A stretch of DNA of 64,000 nt from Bacillus atrophaeus (GCF_001584335.1 NZ_LSBB01000020.1:990207-1054206); one strand, 5' to 3'. Counted from the stretch's first letter, positions 1 to 8,587 are shown. Notes: a model not told the origin generated them from the sequence alone. Numbers and translations are program-made.

Positions 1-158
1 TATACTCCCCATATCCATACAACACAAATTACTATTCGCCATATTATCAAGTGTACTCAACTTATGGGGGAGACCGTTGCTTTCAACGCTGCATGTATCA
101 AACTGGTGGAAATTATCAGCTGTGTGACACTCTTTGTTACGAAGAGTTTCCAGTGTAA
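1..158 (+). CDS. 3' end of a Tyr/Cys-rich small protein, spore-coat-like (partial)
   Basis: The third frame is open from the window edge to TAA at 156-158 and gives about 51 residues. The first half is rich in Tyr, Pro, Asn and Ser (repeated YSPY-type words); the second half carries four Cys in the order CFQRC and LCDTLC. Tyr-rich and Cys-rich tails are typical of Bacillus spore coat or crust proteins, which is the only basis for the guess. The start and any signal peptide lie outside the window. I do not recognise the family. Confidence 0.45.
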   Translation, partial: YSPYPYNTNYYSPYYQVYSTYGGDRCFQRCMYQTGGNYQLCDTLCYEEFPV

Positions 159-172
159 AGGAGTAACACATA

Positions 173-195
173 AAGAGGAGGGCGTTCCTCCTCTT
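173..195. terminator. 9-bp perfect hairpin after the partial gene
   Basis: AAGAGGAGG, five-base loop, CCTCCTCTT. It follows the TAA at 156-158 by 14 bases, so it probably ends that transcript. The downstream tract is A-rich rather than T-rich, so Rho-independent function on the plus strand is only fair. Confidence 0.45.
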
Positions 196-316
196 CATAA
201 ATAAAAAATTAATGTGATAATAAAAAGCGGATATGAGATGATTGCCAAGAAATTCGTTGCTCTGTTTTTATTTCTTTGAAAAGTAAATATGAGAGTGAAA
301 TCTAAAAAGAACATGA

Positions 317-469
317 TACGAACAAGTTTTTGGATGGCCGAAGATTTTATCTGCGAAAATATTTGCTAATTCAAAAGAATTTTACGATTACATTAGTTCT
401 CTTGGCATATCTCGTGTTAAGGCAAAGTGTTTCTCCGCGGGCAGTAAAATCTATGCTATTCTTAATTAG
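317..469 (+). pseudogene. Gene remnant without a start codon
   Basis: The frame after TGA at 314-316 runs to TAG at 467-469 and reads as a natural protein tail (KEFYDYISSLGISRVKAKC followed by FSAGSKIYAILN). No ATG, GTG or TTG with a ribosome site precedes it in frame. I read it as the 3' end of a lost small gene. An overlapping frame with an ATG at 330 has less protein-like composition. Confidence 0.3.
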
Positions 470-531
470 ACCAGGTAAAATCATTTTTGTTATTTCACTT
501 ATTCATCGATTATAAGACTGGAGGGACAATT

Positions 532-720
532 TTGCGATTTAATGTTGAATTTGAGTTCAGTAATGGAAATTATAGGGATGCGATTATTGAAGCAAAATCG
601 GAAGAAATACTTATAAAAGAAATAAAAGAGTGTGCAGATTGGTATGAATACACTAAGAATAAGACTACATATAATATTAATATACGCAGTGTAACAAGTT
701 TTTCGGTTAAAGCAAAATAA
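532..720 (+). CDS. Small hypothetical protein, 62 aa, TTG start
   Basis: TTG at 532 follows a ribosome site GGAGGG at 520-525. The product has 62 residues, is soluble-looking and acidic in the middle, with alternating hydrophobic residues at the N-terminus (FNVEFEF) that suggest a beta strand followed by a helix. A good terminator starts at the stop codon. Small genes of this kind are common in Bacillus accessory and prophage-derived regions. I do not recognise a family. Confidence 0.55.
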   Translation: MRFNVEFEFSNGNYRDAIIEAKSEEILIKEIKECADWYEYTKNKTTYNINIRSVTSFSVKAK

Positions 721-742
721 GCATCCTTCTGGGTGCTTTTTT
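719..742 (+). terminator. Rho-independent terminator
   Basis: AAGCATCC, loop TTCT, GGGTGCTT, then a T run. It starts inside the TAA of the 62-aa gene and ends that unit. Confidence 0.8.
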
Positions 743-768
743 AATATACTGAAAGCGGAGGTGTTTGA

Positions 769-957
769 ATGATTGGCCGAATAAAAGCGGCAATTGATAA
801 CAGCCCGGGAAAGCCGGAGAAAATTCTAGTCAGCGAAACCGTTCTTTATCAATTGGCATCTGAAACAATTTTTATTAACATCCCGAAGCCTAAAACGATC
901 ATGGGTATACCTATTGAAGTATCTGATGAAGTAGAAGATTTTGAGTTGAAGTATTAG
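769..957 (+). CDS. Small hypothetical protein, 62 aa
   Basis: ATG at 769 is preceded by GGAGGTG at optimal spacing. The 62-residue product has no signal peptide or membrane segment and ends in an acidic stretch (SDEVEDFELKY). The layout, a short orphan gene next to another short orphan, resembles phage-derived cargo, but no phage genes are visible here. Function unknown. Confidence 0.5.
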   Translation: MIGRIKAAIDNSPGKPEKILVSETVLYQLASETIFINIPKPKTIMGIPIEVSDEVEDFELKY

Positions 958-960
958 GGG

Positions 961-1433
961 AGATATCCTAATGGGGTGTCTCTTTTATCTCTAGAAATTG
1001 ATTTTAATTTTGTTTTTGTCTTTTCGCGATTGATCATCTGAAGTGAAAAAAAAGCATTTGATTGTCTCGTCGTTCTTCAAATGCTATTTTTGCTGAATTG
1101 TCATATATAATTGTTAGCTAACCCTGCTAGGCGGCAGCCGGTCCAAGTTAACTCCAGCTCCCCAGATTCATTCATTGCGGGTGAAAACTTTTTATATTGT
1201 TATCCGTAGAAGAGGTACAGAGTAAAGGAGGGGAAACGGTGTTGGACAAATGACTCTTGATTTCTATTATATTTCACTTATAAATTTGCCCAAGCTTATC
1301 AAGTCAAAGGAGTCCCCAGGTCAAATGAAAAATGGCCAGTGTATTGTATAGGTTTGTAATAGCAGGACTATCAGCGGCACAATTCAATTAAACTTTATCA
1401 ATTGTACGATTTCAGGAAGAGAGGAAGATAAAA
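961..1433. other. Gene-poor stretch with one hairpin
   Basis: A 9-bp perfect hairpin (AGCATTTGA at 1053-1061, TCAAATGCT at 1077-1085) is followed by ATTTTT and may terminate transcripts. A palindrome GTTAGCTAAC lies near 1112-1121. Strong ribosome-site sequence AAAGGAGGGG at 1224-1233 precedes only a four-codon frame that overlaps a 33-codon frame (1250-1351); I do not consider either a supported gene. The rest looks like decayed sequence. Confidence 0.4.
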
Positions 1434-1613
1434 TTGAGAAAATTTTTATCCATTTTTACGATGTTAATGTGTATATGTCTATTTTCTAGACATGTCGGTG
1501 TTGAATTTGTAAACCAGTACTACTGGTGGTTTGCCTTTCTATTTCTGATTGGGCTCTTCAGTCAAATTATTTTCTTTATCATGCATAAAAGAAATAAACC
1601 AACCGAACAATAA
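1434..1613 (+). CDS. Small membrane protein, 59 aa, TTG start
   Basis: TTG at 1434 follows AGAGGAAG. The product has two hydrophobic segments, about residues 4-18 and 32-50 (the second contains WWFAFLFLIGLFSQIIFFI), and a basic, hydrophilic tail. It is predicted to be a two-segment inner membrane hairpin. It stands alone, about 150 bases before the DUF1835 gene. No family recognised. Confidence 0.45.
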   Translation: MRKFLSIFTMLMCICLFSRHVGVEFVNQYYWWFAFLFLIGLFSQIIFFIMHKRNKPTEQ

Positions 1614-1763
1614 GCCATGAAACTAGTAAAAATGAATCCACAATGGAGTTTAGCTAAATTGAGTAAGCAGACAAGGAGAGAGTGATGGAAACAAGAAATA
1701 CTTTGATGATCCTTCGCGGTTATTCAGTCAACATTCAGAAATTTTATTTTTTGAGGGGGACGT

Positions 1764-2624
1764 ATGGTTAATAAAGAGAAAATCATTCACATCGTTTTTG
1801 GCATGTCGATTGCCGGTTCTTTAAAGTTTGCTCTCAAAAAGTTGGGAAAAGAAGATAAGGAGAAAGTGATCTGTTTTTCTGACATTTTTTCTGTAGGTCC
1901 CATAAAGCGTTTGCATGAAAAGGAAGGTCTTGAAGAAAGGAAAAATTGGTTGCGATCACATTTTAGTACTTATGATGATTATTTTAATCACGATTATATA
2001 CACGACTTTACGGAAGCTTTGATTGCCCTCACTCAGGCGCCAGAATACATTCCTTTAATGATTTGGACAGGGGAGAATTCCCACGAACAAACAGGACTAA
2101 GGTTGGCTCTGTTTTTATTAAAAGACAAGAAAAATGACATTGTGTTAATCAATACGAATCAAGCTTATCAAGAACAATTTCAAAGACCCGACCGTGATTA
2201 TACTCCTCTCTGCTCGGGTGAAATTTCTCCAGAGAAATTCGGAATCCTTTACAAGAAGTATAAACTAACCAAGCCAATTTCACTTGAAATGAAAAAAAGT
2301 TTAGCAAAAGAATGGGAAACACTATCAGAATCACAAGACAAGCTGCGTTTATGGACAGATAAAATACATAGTGTTACAGAAGATCATTATGACTCTTTCA
2401 TTATAAAAATGGCACAAAAATTACACGATAAGCTGGGAGGAAAAGAATTTATAAAATCTGTAATGTTAGTTGGAGAGGTGCTAGGACATTTAGAACAATA
2501 TCTAGGCGACCAATTTATTGAATACCGAGTGAGACATTTAATAAAAAACGGTACGTTTGAAATGAAAGGCTCATCGAGAGCGATGAGATACTATAGCATA
2601 AAACTTGCAAGGCAGAATAGATGA
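1764..2624 (+). CDS. DUF1835 / DUF3658 domain protein
   Basis: 286 residues. The N-terminal part opens with the DUF1835 pattern (IHIVFGMSIAGSLKFALKK, then VICFSDIFSVGPI and WLRSHF), and the remainder fits the companion DUF3658 region. The biochemical role of the family is not established; genomes of Bacillus carry one or more copies. ATG at 1764 is preceded by GAGGGGG. It is soluble, with no signal peptide or membrane segment. Family assignment is from remembered patterns and is fairly secure; function is open. Confidence 0.75.
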   Translation: MVNKEKIIHIVFGMSIAGSLKFALKKLGKEDKEKVICFSDIFSVGPIKRLHEKEGLEERKNWLRSHFSTYDDYFNHDYIHDFTEALIALTQAPEYIPLMIWTGENSHEQTGLRLALFLLKDKKNDIVLINTNQAYQEQFQRPDRDYTPLCSGEISPEKFGILYKKYKLTKPISLEMKKSLAKEWETLSESQDKLRLWTDKIHSVTEDHYDSFIIKMAQKLHDKLGGKEFIKSVMLVGEVLGHLEQYLGDQFIEYRVRHLIKNGTFEMKGSSRAMRYYSIKLARQNR

Positions 2625-2700
2625 AATGTAGTAAATTCTAGAAGTATTCATATTCTCTTTGTTCTAAATATAGTATTATATGGAAAAAGGAGGAATGTGA

Positions 2701-3147
2701 ATGAAGAGGTTGATTATTGTTGTAGCATTGACCTTGTTATTAGTCTGGAATTTGAGTGTGCAGCAAGCATATGCAAAGATCACACGTGATGAAGAAAAAG
2801 TGAGTTTTACTATGTCTGAAGATGTAAAAGGTTTCTTCATGGCAGACGATACTAACTCAAATTATTATCCGACCAGGCTCGGCTACAGATTCACGATATT
2901 CGATGCAGTAGGTTGTACTCTCAATATCAAGCTGCAGAGGATTACGCTTGACGGTTACAGAGTTACATTAAGTGAGAAAGAATTCAAAGGAAATCACTTT
3001 GATTTCAGTGCAAGAGACATGGTAAGTGGTACACCGAATAGAAACCACTACTTAGAAATCACCAAAAAACCTGGCTGCGGAGATGTAAAGATTAAGGGAG
3101 TATACGGGTTTGAGCATGACGAACCAGACGATTATTCTTTTGATTAA
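2701..3147 (+). CDS. Secreted protein of unknown function, 148 aa
   Basis: ATG at 2701 follows AAAGGAGGAATGTG. Residues 1-26 form a classical signal peptide ending QQAYA, so cleavage is likely after Ala26. The mature part of about 122 residues is polar and rich in Lys, Asp and aromatic residues, with just two Cys (in VGCTLN and KPGCGD) that could form one disulphide. The tail is acidic (EHDEPDDYSFD). It has its own terminator. I do not recognise the family; a small secreted beta-rich protein is the best description. Confidence 0.6.
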   Translation: MKRLIIVVALTLLLVWNLSVQQAYAKITRDEEKVSFTMSEDVKGFFMADDTNSNYYPTRLGYRFTIFDAVGCTLNIKLQRITLDGYRVTLSEKEFKGNHFDFSARDMVSGTPNRNHYLEITKKPGCGDVKIKGVYGFEHDEPDDYSFD

Positions 3148-3153
3148 AACGAA

Positions 3154-3186
3154 GGTCAAGGCGATCACGAGCCTTGACCGTTTTTT
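3154..3186 (+). terminator. Rho-independent terminator of the secreted-protein gene
   Basis: GGTCAAGGC, eight-base loop, GCCTTGACC, then G and six T. It begins seven bases after the stop. Confidence 0.85.
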
Positions 3187-3229
3187 CGGATGTTATAAGG
3201 GAAAGAAAACCGCGAAAAGAGGGTAACAG

Positions 3230-3364
3230 ATGTACAAAAATGAAGAATTGCTCATTCGCCCGATGAATGAATCTGAATTACCCAGACATAAGCTCGGCAT
3301 GCAAATGGAGGCTGGAATTAGAAAAGTAAGATACTATAGCTGTGTTCTGAATATCAAAGCTTAA
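3230..3364 (+). pseudogene. N-terminal fragment of a GNAT acetyltransferase
   Basis: ATG at 3230 gives 44 residues starting MYKNEELLIRPMNESEL, the usual opening of GNAT N-acetyltransferases (strand beta-1 with LIRPM). Homology-like sequence stops after about 28 residues and the acetyl-CoA binding motif is absent. It looks like the 5' stump of a deleted gene. A weak call because the matching part is short. Confidence 0.35.
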
Positions 3365-3485
3365 AGAACGAGTGGAAAAAAGACTCAAGGAAATAAAAAC
3401 AAAATTTAAAACATACAAGATCAGAAAGGGTGATTTCCTCACGTTTTCTTTTTATATTGGTTCATTCCGTTAGGCAGACCTGCCT

Positions 3486-3525
3486 TTATCAATTAATGAA
3501 AAGTTTGAACTAAAATAATTGATAA
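3486..3525. promoter_or_regulatory. 10-bp inverted repeat upstream of the poly-gamma-glutamate hydrolase gene
   Basis: TTATCAATTA at 3486-3495 and TAATTGATAA at 3516-3525 are perfect arms separated by 20 bases. The right arm lies just before the ribosome site of the 3554 gene. It may be an operator or a leader hairpin; which protein would bind is unknown. Confidence 0.35.
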
Positions 3526-3553
3526 CAATTAAAAAAGGAGAGAGAGTCAGTTT

Positions 3554-4273
3554 ATGTCTAACAAGAAAATGATCAACACGAGAAGAACAATAAAACTTTT
3601 TTGTTTCTTGTTTGGGCTGCTTGTGTATCTCACTGGTTTTTTTCCAACGATGGTATATGCTTTTTCCACGGATATGTATTGCAACTTTGAAGATCTGAAG
3701 GCACATGAAAGTCCTGATCATTATAATGTTTATACAAGATCTGCAGACTCCAATATTTTAATTTTGGCTCCTCACGGTGGCGGAATAGAAGGGGGCACTA
3801 GTGAGTTGGCGAGGGAATTAAGCAAAACATATTCTGTCTTTCTATTTGAAGGCCTAAAAAATGATTGCAACGAGAATCTCCATGTTACAAGTGAAAACTT
3901 TGATGAACCTGCAGCTGTAAAAATGGCAGCCAAACATGACAATGTTATTTCCTTACATGGATATGCGGATGCCAAACAGCACATTTTGATTGGCGGAACA
4001 GATGAAAAAAGAGCCGTAAAACTGGCTGAACTTTTTAACAAAAGTGGGTTTTCTGCAGAAGCGATTTCTCGCAATCATCGTTTTGGAGGTCGTGAAGAGG
4101 ATAGTATCGCAAACCGCAATAAATCAGGCAAGAGTATTCAGATTGAAATCAGTTTGGCGCTTCGTGAATCTATGTTTGATCATTTTACTCTTGATGGCCG
4201 AGAGCATTCTAAGAACAAGACATTTTATCAGTTCACTGAGTCATTATCAGATTTTATTGCGGAGAATTACTAA
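3554..4273 (+). CDS. Secreted poly-gamma-glutamate hydrolase family protein (PghP/YndL type)
   Basis: 239 residues. After an N-terminal signal sequence (hydrophobic core about residues 14-36, ending MVYA), the enzyme body carries the zinc-peptidase motifs of the phage PghP family: APHGGGIEGGTSELAREL (metal-binding His and Glu) and VISLHGY (second His), plus a late SIQIEIS strand with Glu. The family hydrolyses gamma-glutamyl bonds of poly-gamma-glutamate, which Bacillus makes as capsule or slime. A second copy sits at 8860, with clearly related motifs throughout. The start has GGAGAGAGAG 11-20 bases upstream. Activity is inferred from motifs. Confidence 0.85.
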   Translation: MSNKKMINTRRTIKLFCFLFGLLVYLTGFFPTMVYAFSTDMYCNFEDLKAHESPDHYNVYTRSADSNILILAPHGGGIEGGTSELARELSKTYSVFLFEGLKNDCNENLHVTSENFDEPAAVKMAAKHDNVISLHGYADAKQHILIGGTDEKRAVKLAELFNKSGFSAEAISRNHRFGGREEDSIANRNKSGKSIQIEISLALRESMFDHFTLDGREHSKNKTFYQFTESLSDFIAENY

Positions 4274-4353
4274 AAAGCAGCGGAACTGGACACGCTTGAA
4301 ATGAAATTGTAGACTTACGAGTTAGAATATGCTCGGAAAGGATTGAATCGTAT

Positions 4354-5043
4354 TTGACAGATGCTATTTATCGAAACATCATGATTTTACTTCTTTGTCT
4401 GACAGCAGGCATAGTGGATGTGATTGGTTATCTAAGTTTGGATCACGTATTTACCGCTAACATGACGGGGAATATCATTCTTTTAGGCTTAGCTATCGGC
4501 AACTCTTTTCAAACGGCAATACTGAATTCGCTTACGGCCTTGGCCGGTTTTATTACTGGAGTAATCCTTGCGTCGGCTATTGTCACAAACAAAGAAAAAA
4601 CGTTTTGGCCTCCTGCTGTTACAACAGTACTTGCAGTGGAAGGAGCCGTTTTGCTGCTATTTGCACTCCTTTCTTATTTTGCAGTATCTTCCAGTTTCCC
4701 ATACCTTCTTATTATCCTGCTGAGCATTGCAATGGGGCTTCAGACAACTGCTGCAAGAAAACTGGGTATAGCAGGCATTTCAACAACTGTGTTAACCGGA
4801 ACGCTCGCTACCTTTTTTGAAGATTTCACCGCCCGCTTTTTCGGCGGAGGCAAAAAGAAAGGCTTCACAACAGATGCTTTGTTACGCGCCGCAGCACTTG
4901 TTTTATATTGCTCTGGTGCCGTCATCGCAGCCCTTGCCGAACCCTCTTATCAATTTGCAATCATTTGGCTTCCAATTGCCATTATCATCGGAATTATTAT
5001 CCTTGCTGTGACTAGGTTTCACAATGCTTTTGAAAAAGATTGA
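4354..5043 (+). CDS. DUF1275 (YoaK-type) membrane protein
   Basis: 229 residues starting at TTG 4354 after AAAGGATT. Six or so hydrophobic segments, with the family signature at the first (GIVDVIGYLSLDHVFTANMTGN). DUF1275 proteins resemble small transporter-like membrane proteins; no substrate is established. A Gly-rich basic loop (FGGGKKKGF) lies about residue 165-172, between membrane helices. It is monocistronic, with a hairpin at the stop codon. Confidence 0.8.
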   Translation: MTDAIYRNIMILLLCLTAGIVDVIGYLSLDHVFTANMTGNIILLGLAIGNSFQTAILNSLTALAGFITGVILASAIVTNKEKTFWPPAVTTVLAVEGAVLLLFALLSYFAVSSSFPYLLIILLSIAMGLQTTAARKLGIAGISTTVLTGTLATFFEDFTARFFGGGKKKGFTTDALLRAAALVLYCSGAVIAALAEPSYQFAIIWLPIAIIIGIIILAVTRFHNAFEKD

Positions 5044-5075
5044 AGAAAGCTGGCGGCTTGAACGTCAGCTTTCTT
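5043..5075 (+). terminator. Hairpin at the end of the DUF1275 gene
   Basis: AAGAAAGCTG and CAGCTTTCTT are perfect 10-bp arms with a 13-base loop. Only a short T-rich tail follows, so termination may be partial. Confidence 0.6.
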
Positions 5076-5199
5076 AATAACTCTGCCGGGCCTTTGTGGA
5101 TACCTGCAAAGAAGAGGATAAAACTATCCTTGAATTCGGAGTGGAAAACAAAGGAGCAATTCTTCTGCACAAGCCCTCTTTGGTAAGAGTTCATTAGGA

Positions 5200-5295
5200 T
5201 TAATGTTTTTGGCGATTGCGTTTTCTGAAAACAGTAGATATCGCGACAGCTAGTACGATAAGTAATGAACTTCCTATTATAATGATGGCTTCCAA
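5200..5295 (-). CDS. 31-aa single-span membrane peptide, TTG start
   Basis: On the minus strand TTG (5295-5293) follows GGAGG with eight-base spacing. The peptide is one hydrophobic helix (AIIIIGSSLLIVLAVAIS) followed by a strongly basic tail (FRKRNRQKH). This is a very common design for small membrane regulators or toxins, but there is nothing that decides between them. It is divergent from yndG and shares the intergenic operator-like sequence at 5351-5388. Confidence 0.5.
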   Translation of the reverse strand: MEAIIIIGSSLLIVLAVAISTVFRKRNRQKH

Positions 5296-5350
5296 TTCAA
5301 CGACCTCCGTTCATTGAGCATTCCTGACATCTATTCCTATAGTATAAGAA

Positions 5351-5388
5351 TTTGACATGCATCGTGATAATCCTTTGACATATTGTCA
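5351..5388. promoter_or_regulatory. Operator-like repeats between the 31-aa gene and yndG
   Basis: TTTGACAT occurs twice, at 5351 and about 5374. The second copy is part of the perfect dyad TGACA-TAT-TGTCA at 5376-5388. The repeats lie between two divergent genes, where a regulator controlling both would bind. The second TTGACA could alternatively be a -35 element for yndG. Confidence 0.4.
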
Positions 5389-5486
5389 TATTCAGATGTG
5401 AAAGAAAAGAAAAATCCATTTTTTACAATCTGGAAAAATGGTATTCTAAATATGCGGGCAAATTACTAGAGAGGGGGGCGTGACGA

Positions 5487-6338
5487 ATGAAGCAAGCTCC
5501 CATTTATGTTGAAATACAAATTGAATCAGACGTTGAACGGCTTTGGGAGTACACGCAAAACCCATCGCTTCATAAAGAATGGGATCTTCGCTTTTCAGAT
5601 ATTACTTATCTTCATAAAAAAGAAAACGAACCGCAGGCATTTTTATATGAAACTAGGATTGGATTCGGTTTGAAAATAACAGGTACCGGAGAATCCGCAG
5701 GAAGCATTCATAAAAATTCTTCCGAAAGAGCATCATCCTTAGTGTTTTATTCCGGTCACCCGTTATCTCTTATAAAGAAGGGAAGAGGGTACTGGAAGTA
5801 CAAACAAATAGATAATCGTCACGTCACGTTTATCACTGAGTACCAATATGAAACGTCTTACGGTGCATTCGGGCGATACATAGACCGGTTTATGTTCAGG
5901 CCGCTCCTTGGCTGGGCAACCGCTTGGAGCTTTGATGCTTTAAGACTATGGCTTGAAAAAAAGAAGCATCCAAAACAATTGATCCGCAGAACAATGGTAT
6001 ATAGTATCATCAGTTTGTTTTTCTCATTTGGCTGGATATTCCACGGAATAAACGGTCCCTTTCCTGAAACAATCAATTTGTTAAAGAATATTCAGGCTGA
6101 ATGGCTTGCTGGCTGGCTTGAAGCAGGAATTGGCGTCTTATTTCTGCTTCCTTTACGCAGGAAAAGTATCCTGTATAGTGTGCAAATGCTTATTCTGGCG
6201 TTGCTGTGCTTTTACCAATCAGGAGAATTGTTTTCTTTCTTTTGTTACATATTCTTTTTTGCGCTGTCCTCAGCCGGTTATGCTTGCTCCCTTCAACTTC
6301 CAAGCGCCTTAAATACAAAACGAAAAAGAAAGAAGTGA
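5487..6338 (+). CDS. yndG: YndG: START/SRPBCC-like domain fused to a membrane domain
   Basis: 283 residues. About residues 1-155 look like a polyketide cyclase/START-type lipid-binding fold (opening VEIQIESDVERLWEYTQNP), and residues 165-270 hold four hydrophobic segments of the DoxX-like kind. ATG at 5487 follows GAGAGGGGGGCG. It is first in a tight cluster with yndH (4-base gap) and yndJ (4-base overlap), the same order as in B. subtilis. The three probably act together at the membrane, but no function is known to me. Confidence 0.8.
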   Translation: MKQAPIYVEIQIESDVERLWEYTQNPSLHKEWDLRFSDITYLHKKENEPQAFLYETRIGFGLKITGTGESAGSIHKNSSERASSLVFYSGHPLSLIKKGRGYWKYKQIDNRHVTFITEYQYETSYGAFGRYIDRFMFRPLLGWATAWSFDALRLWLEKKKHPKQLIRRTMVYSIISLFFSFGWIFHGINGPFPETINLLKNIQAEWLAGWLEAGIGVLFLLPLRRKSILYSVQMLILALLCFYQSGELFSFFCYIFFFALSSAGYACSLQLPSALNTKRKRKK

Positions 6339-6342
6339 AATT

Positions 6343-6960
6343 GTGGTCTCCATTTATGAACATCATATTGTCAATAGTCATTTGCTGCACCCCAAGCTAC
6401 GAAAACGATATCAGTTAGATCTTACACACACGTTCCGGGCAAAAGGGGTTATGTCTGAAATAAGCGGCGGTTCCTTTATTGCCAGGGGGCTTTTAAAGTT
6501 TGGGGTTCTCTTTCGCTGTTTTTTTTCGGAAAGAGGAAAGGATGTTCCTTTTATCATTGAGAATAAAACATTCAGCACAGAGCAGCATGAGGTTGCTGTG
6601 CAGTGGAATCGTACTTTTTTCTTTAGCGGGAAAAACCGATTTTTTGACGCCGTCATGATCCATGATGAAAAAGAAAAAAGAATTCTTGATTATTTCGGAA
6701 AGCCCCATCTGCTGCTTTCTGTTTTATCCTTTGAAGCGGAACAAAACGGAGCGCTTAAAATAACGTCAGGACAGCAATGGTTTTTAATTTTCGGCAAGAA
6801 AATCCCTATCCCTAAGTGGCTTCGTGGAAAGTCAACTGTTTATGAGTCCTATCATGATGAAAACGCCTGTTTCACTATAGAAGTAAACGTGGAAAATGAT
6901 ATTCTCGGAACTCTTTTCTATTACAAAGGATCATTTCAGGAAGTCGGGACAGTTGAATGA
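6343..6960 (+). CDS. yndH: YndH (DUF4166 family)
   Basis: 205 residues starting at GTG 6343, four bases after the yndG stop, so translation is probably coupled. It is soluble, with a beta-rich pattern and the family-like segment YQLDLTHTFRAKGVMSEISG near residue 20. The N-terminal histidines (YEHHIV, LLHPKLRKRYQ) precede this. It ends by overlapping the yndJ start (ATGA). The role is unknown; conservation of yndGHJ suggests one joint process. Confidence 0.8.
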   Translation: MVSIYEHHIVNSHLLHPKLRKRYQLDLTHTFRAKGVMSEISGGSFIARGLLKFGVLFRCFFSERGKDVPFIIENKTFSTEQHEVAVQWNRTFFFSGKNRFFDAVMIHDEKEKRILDYFGKPHLLLSVLSFEAEQNGALKITSGQQWFLIFGKKIPIPKWLRGKSTVYESYHDENACFTIEVNVENDILGTLFYYKGSFQEVGTVE

Positions 6961-8579
6961 TGAAATTAAATATGTCTGTAAGCACTTTTTGTTTTCTCGT
7001 GTTTTTCTTTATTGAAACGCCGGATGTATCTGTCGCGGAAGCCCTTGTTTTACTTTCTGTTCTTTTTTTCGTTCCAAACATTTTTCCATTTGTGTTTTAT
7101 CAAACGGCTGATCGGCTAGTTATTATTTTGGAAAAGACACTTATGCTATGTTACCCGATTGCTGCAGTTTCGGCTTCTTTAGCGTTTTTAACTGATGCTG
7201 TATTGTTTGCGCTGATATGGTGGGCCTATACGTCTTTACTGGCAGCATACGGAGTGATTCGGCTTCGGAAAACAAAAATACATAGAATTGAAGAGACATC
7301 CATTTATCTGGGTCTTATTTATTTGTTTATGGGCGGTTTTTGGTTTTTTGCTTATACGTCAAATATGAATATCATGAATTTTAGCCGTCTCATTATTTTG
7401 CTGACAGCGGTGCATTTTCATTATTCAGCTTTTCTGATCCCTATCTTTAACGGCTTACTAGGGAGAAAGATAAGAGTGAAACGGAGACTTTATCTTTGGG
7501 TCACATGGACGATTTTACTATCGCCTATGCTTATAGCAGCCGGCATTTCTTTCTCGAAAATCCTTGATTTCATTGCGGTCTCACTATATATGATCGCTTT
7601 GTATGTGAATGGTTACTTGGTGTTTCATACACCCTTTCATCGTAAACTTGCAAAAATACTTGTTGCGATTTCCGCCATTGTATTAATGATTACGATCCTC
7701 TTCTCTCTTATCTATTCTTTTGGCGTATTTCAGGAGAAAGTGACCCTTTCCATCAGCCAAATGATTTGGATTCATGGTTTTTCCAATGCTGTTGGTGTGA
7801 TCATCCCGGCGTTGTGTGGGTGGAGGCTTGAAAATCCGCAGCCGACAGATAATAGCTGCGAAAAACCATTCAGCCGTATTTATGGAAAATGGAAGATAGG
7901 AAAAGGCTTTTTGAAAAGAAATGATTTGGAAACGTCAGACTCGTATTCAGGGCTTGTTGAGAATATGAAAAACTTGGAATCAAAAGATTTTTCAACTGAA
8001 AATCTGCAGCCATTGATCAAGGATTTTTATGAACAGACAAACAATTTTCGGTTAAAAGCAAAAGTGACATGGACTACTTGGTTTAAACCGTTTGCTTTCA
8101 TTTACAACGGCATCAGCAAAAGAACCGGCCAGATTCATCTTTCAATGAATCCTGACTGGTATATGATGCATAGTGAAATAACGGGTGTGGATTCTCAAAA
8201 GGACGGCAGAGAAAAGGTTCGTGCCTGGATCAGAACAAATGAAAAAGATGAAACGATTTTCACAGCACTATATTCGCTGCATAAATCCAACGGGACAGGC
8301 TATATGAATATCTCACTTCCATTGCCTTTTTCAAACATGACTGGTATTTTAAAGCCTTATCCTCATAGTGGCGGAATGACGCTGACTAGTAAACGAAGAA
8401 GAAGCGGAGCAGGAGATGAGGGGATCTATCTCCATACTGCATGCGGAACGATCCCATTGCCTTTATCGGAAACCTTCTATATAGAAGCAAAAGGTCTAAA
8501 CCGCTTGACGGCTACTCACCATATGTGGATATTTGGCTTTAAATTTTTGTTTGTCCAATACGAAATTGAAAAAAAGTGA
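6957..8579 (+). CDS. yndJ: YndJ: polytopic membrane protein with a large soluble C-terminal domain
   Basis: 540 residues. About residues 5-285 contain eight to nine membrane segments; residues about 300-540 form a soluble domain. ATG overlaps the yndH stop by four bases. The YndJ family is restricted mainly to Bacilli and has no assigned biochemistry that I know of. The C-terminal domain has repeated beta-strand patterns that resemble the YndH product (for example SRTG- and GMTLTSK-type strands), which is only an impression. Confidence 0.8.
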   Translation: MMKLNMSVSTFCFLVFFFIETPDVSVAEALVLLSVLFFVPNIFPFVFYQTADRLVIILEKTLMLCYPIAAVSASLAFLTDAVLFALIWWAYTSLLAAYGVIRLRKTKIHRIEETSIYLGLIYLFMGGFWFFAYTSNMNIMNFSRLIILLTAVHFHYSAFLIPIFNGLLGRKIRVKRRLYLWVTWTILLSPMLIAAGISFSKILDFIAVSLYMIALYVNGYLVFHTPFHRKLAKILVAISAIVLMITILFSLIYSFGVFQEKVTLSISQMIWIHGFSNAVGVIIPALCGWRLENPQPTDNSCEKPFSRIYGKWKIGKGFLKRNDLETSDSYSGLVENMKNLESKDFSTENLQPLIKDFYEQTNNFRLKAKVTWTTWFKPFAFIYNGISKRTGQIHLSMNPDWYMMHSEITGVDSQKDGREKVRAWIRTNEKDETIFTALYSLHKSNGTGYMNISLPLPFSNMTGILKPYPHSGGMTLTSKRRRSGAGDEGIYLHTACGTIPLPLSETFYIEAKGLNRLTATHHMWIFGFKFLFVQYEIEKK

Positions 8580-8587
8580 TAAAAATC

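Noticed and set aside
1685..1771. 28-codon frame overlapping the start of the DUF1835 gene
   Set aside because: It has a possible GGAGAG site but no protein-like character; could at most be a leader.
5012..5194. 60-codon minus-strand frame beside the DUF1275 gene
   Set aside because: It runs across the hairpin at 5043-5075, has no ribosome site and reads unlike a protein.
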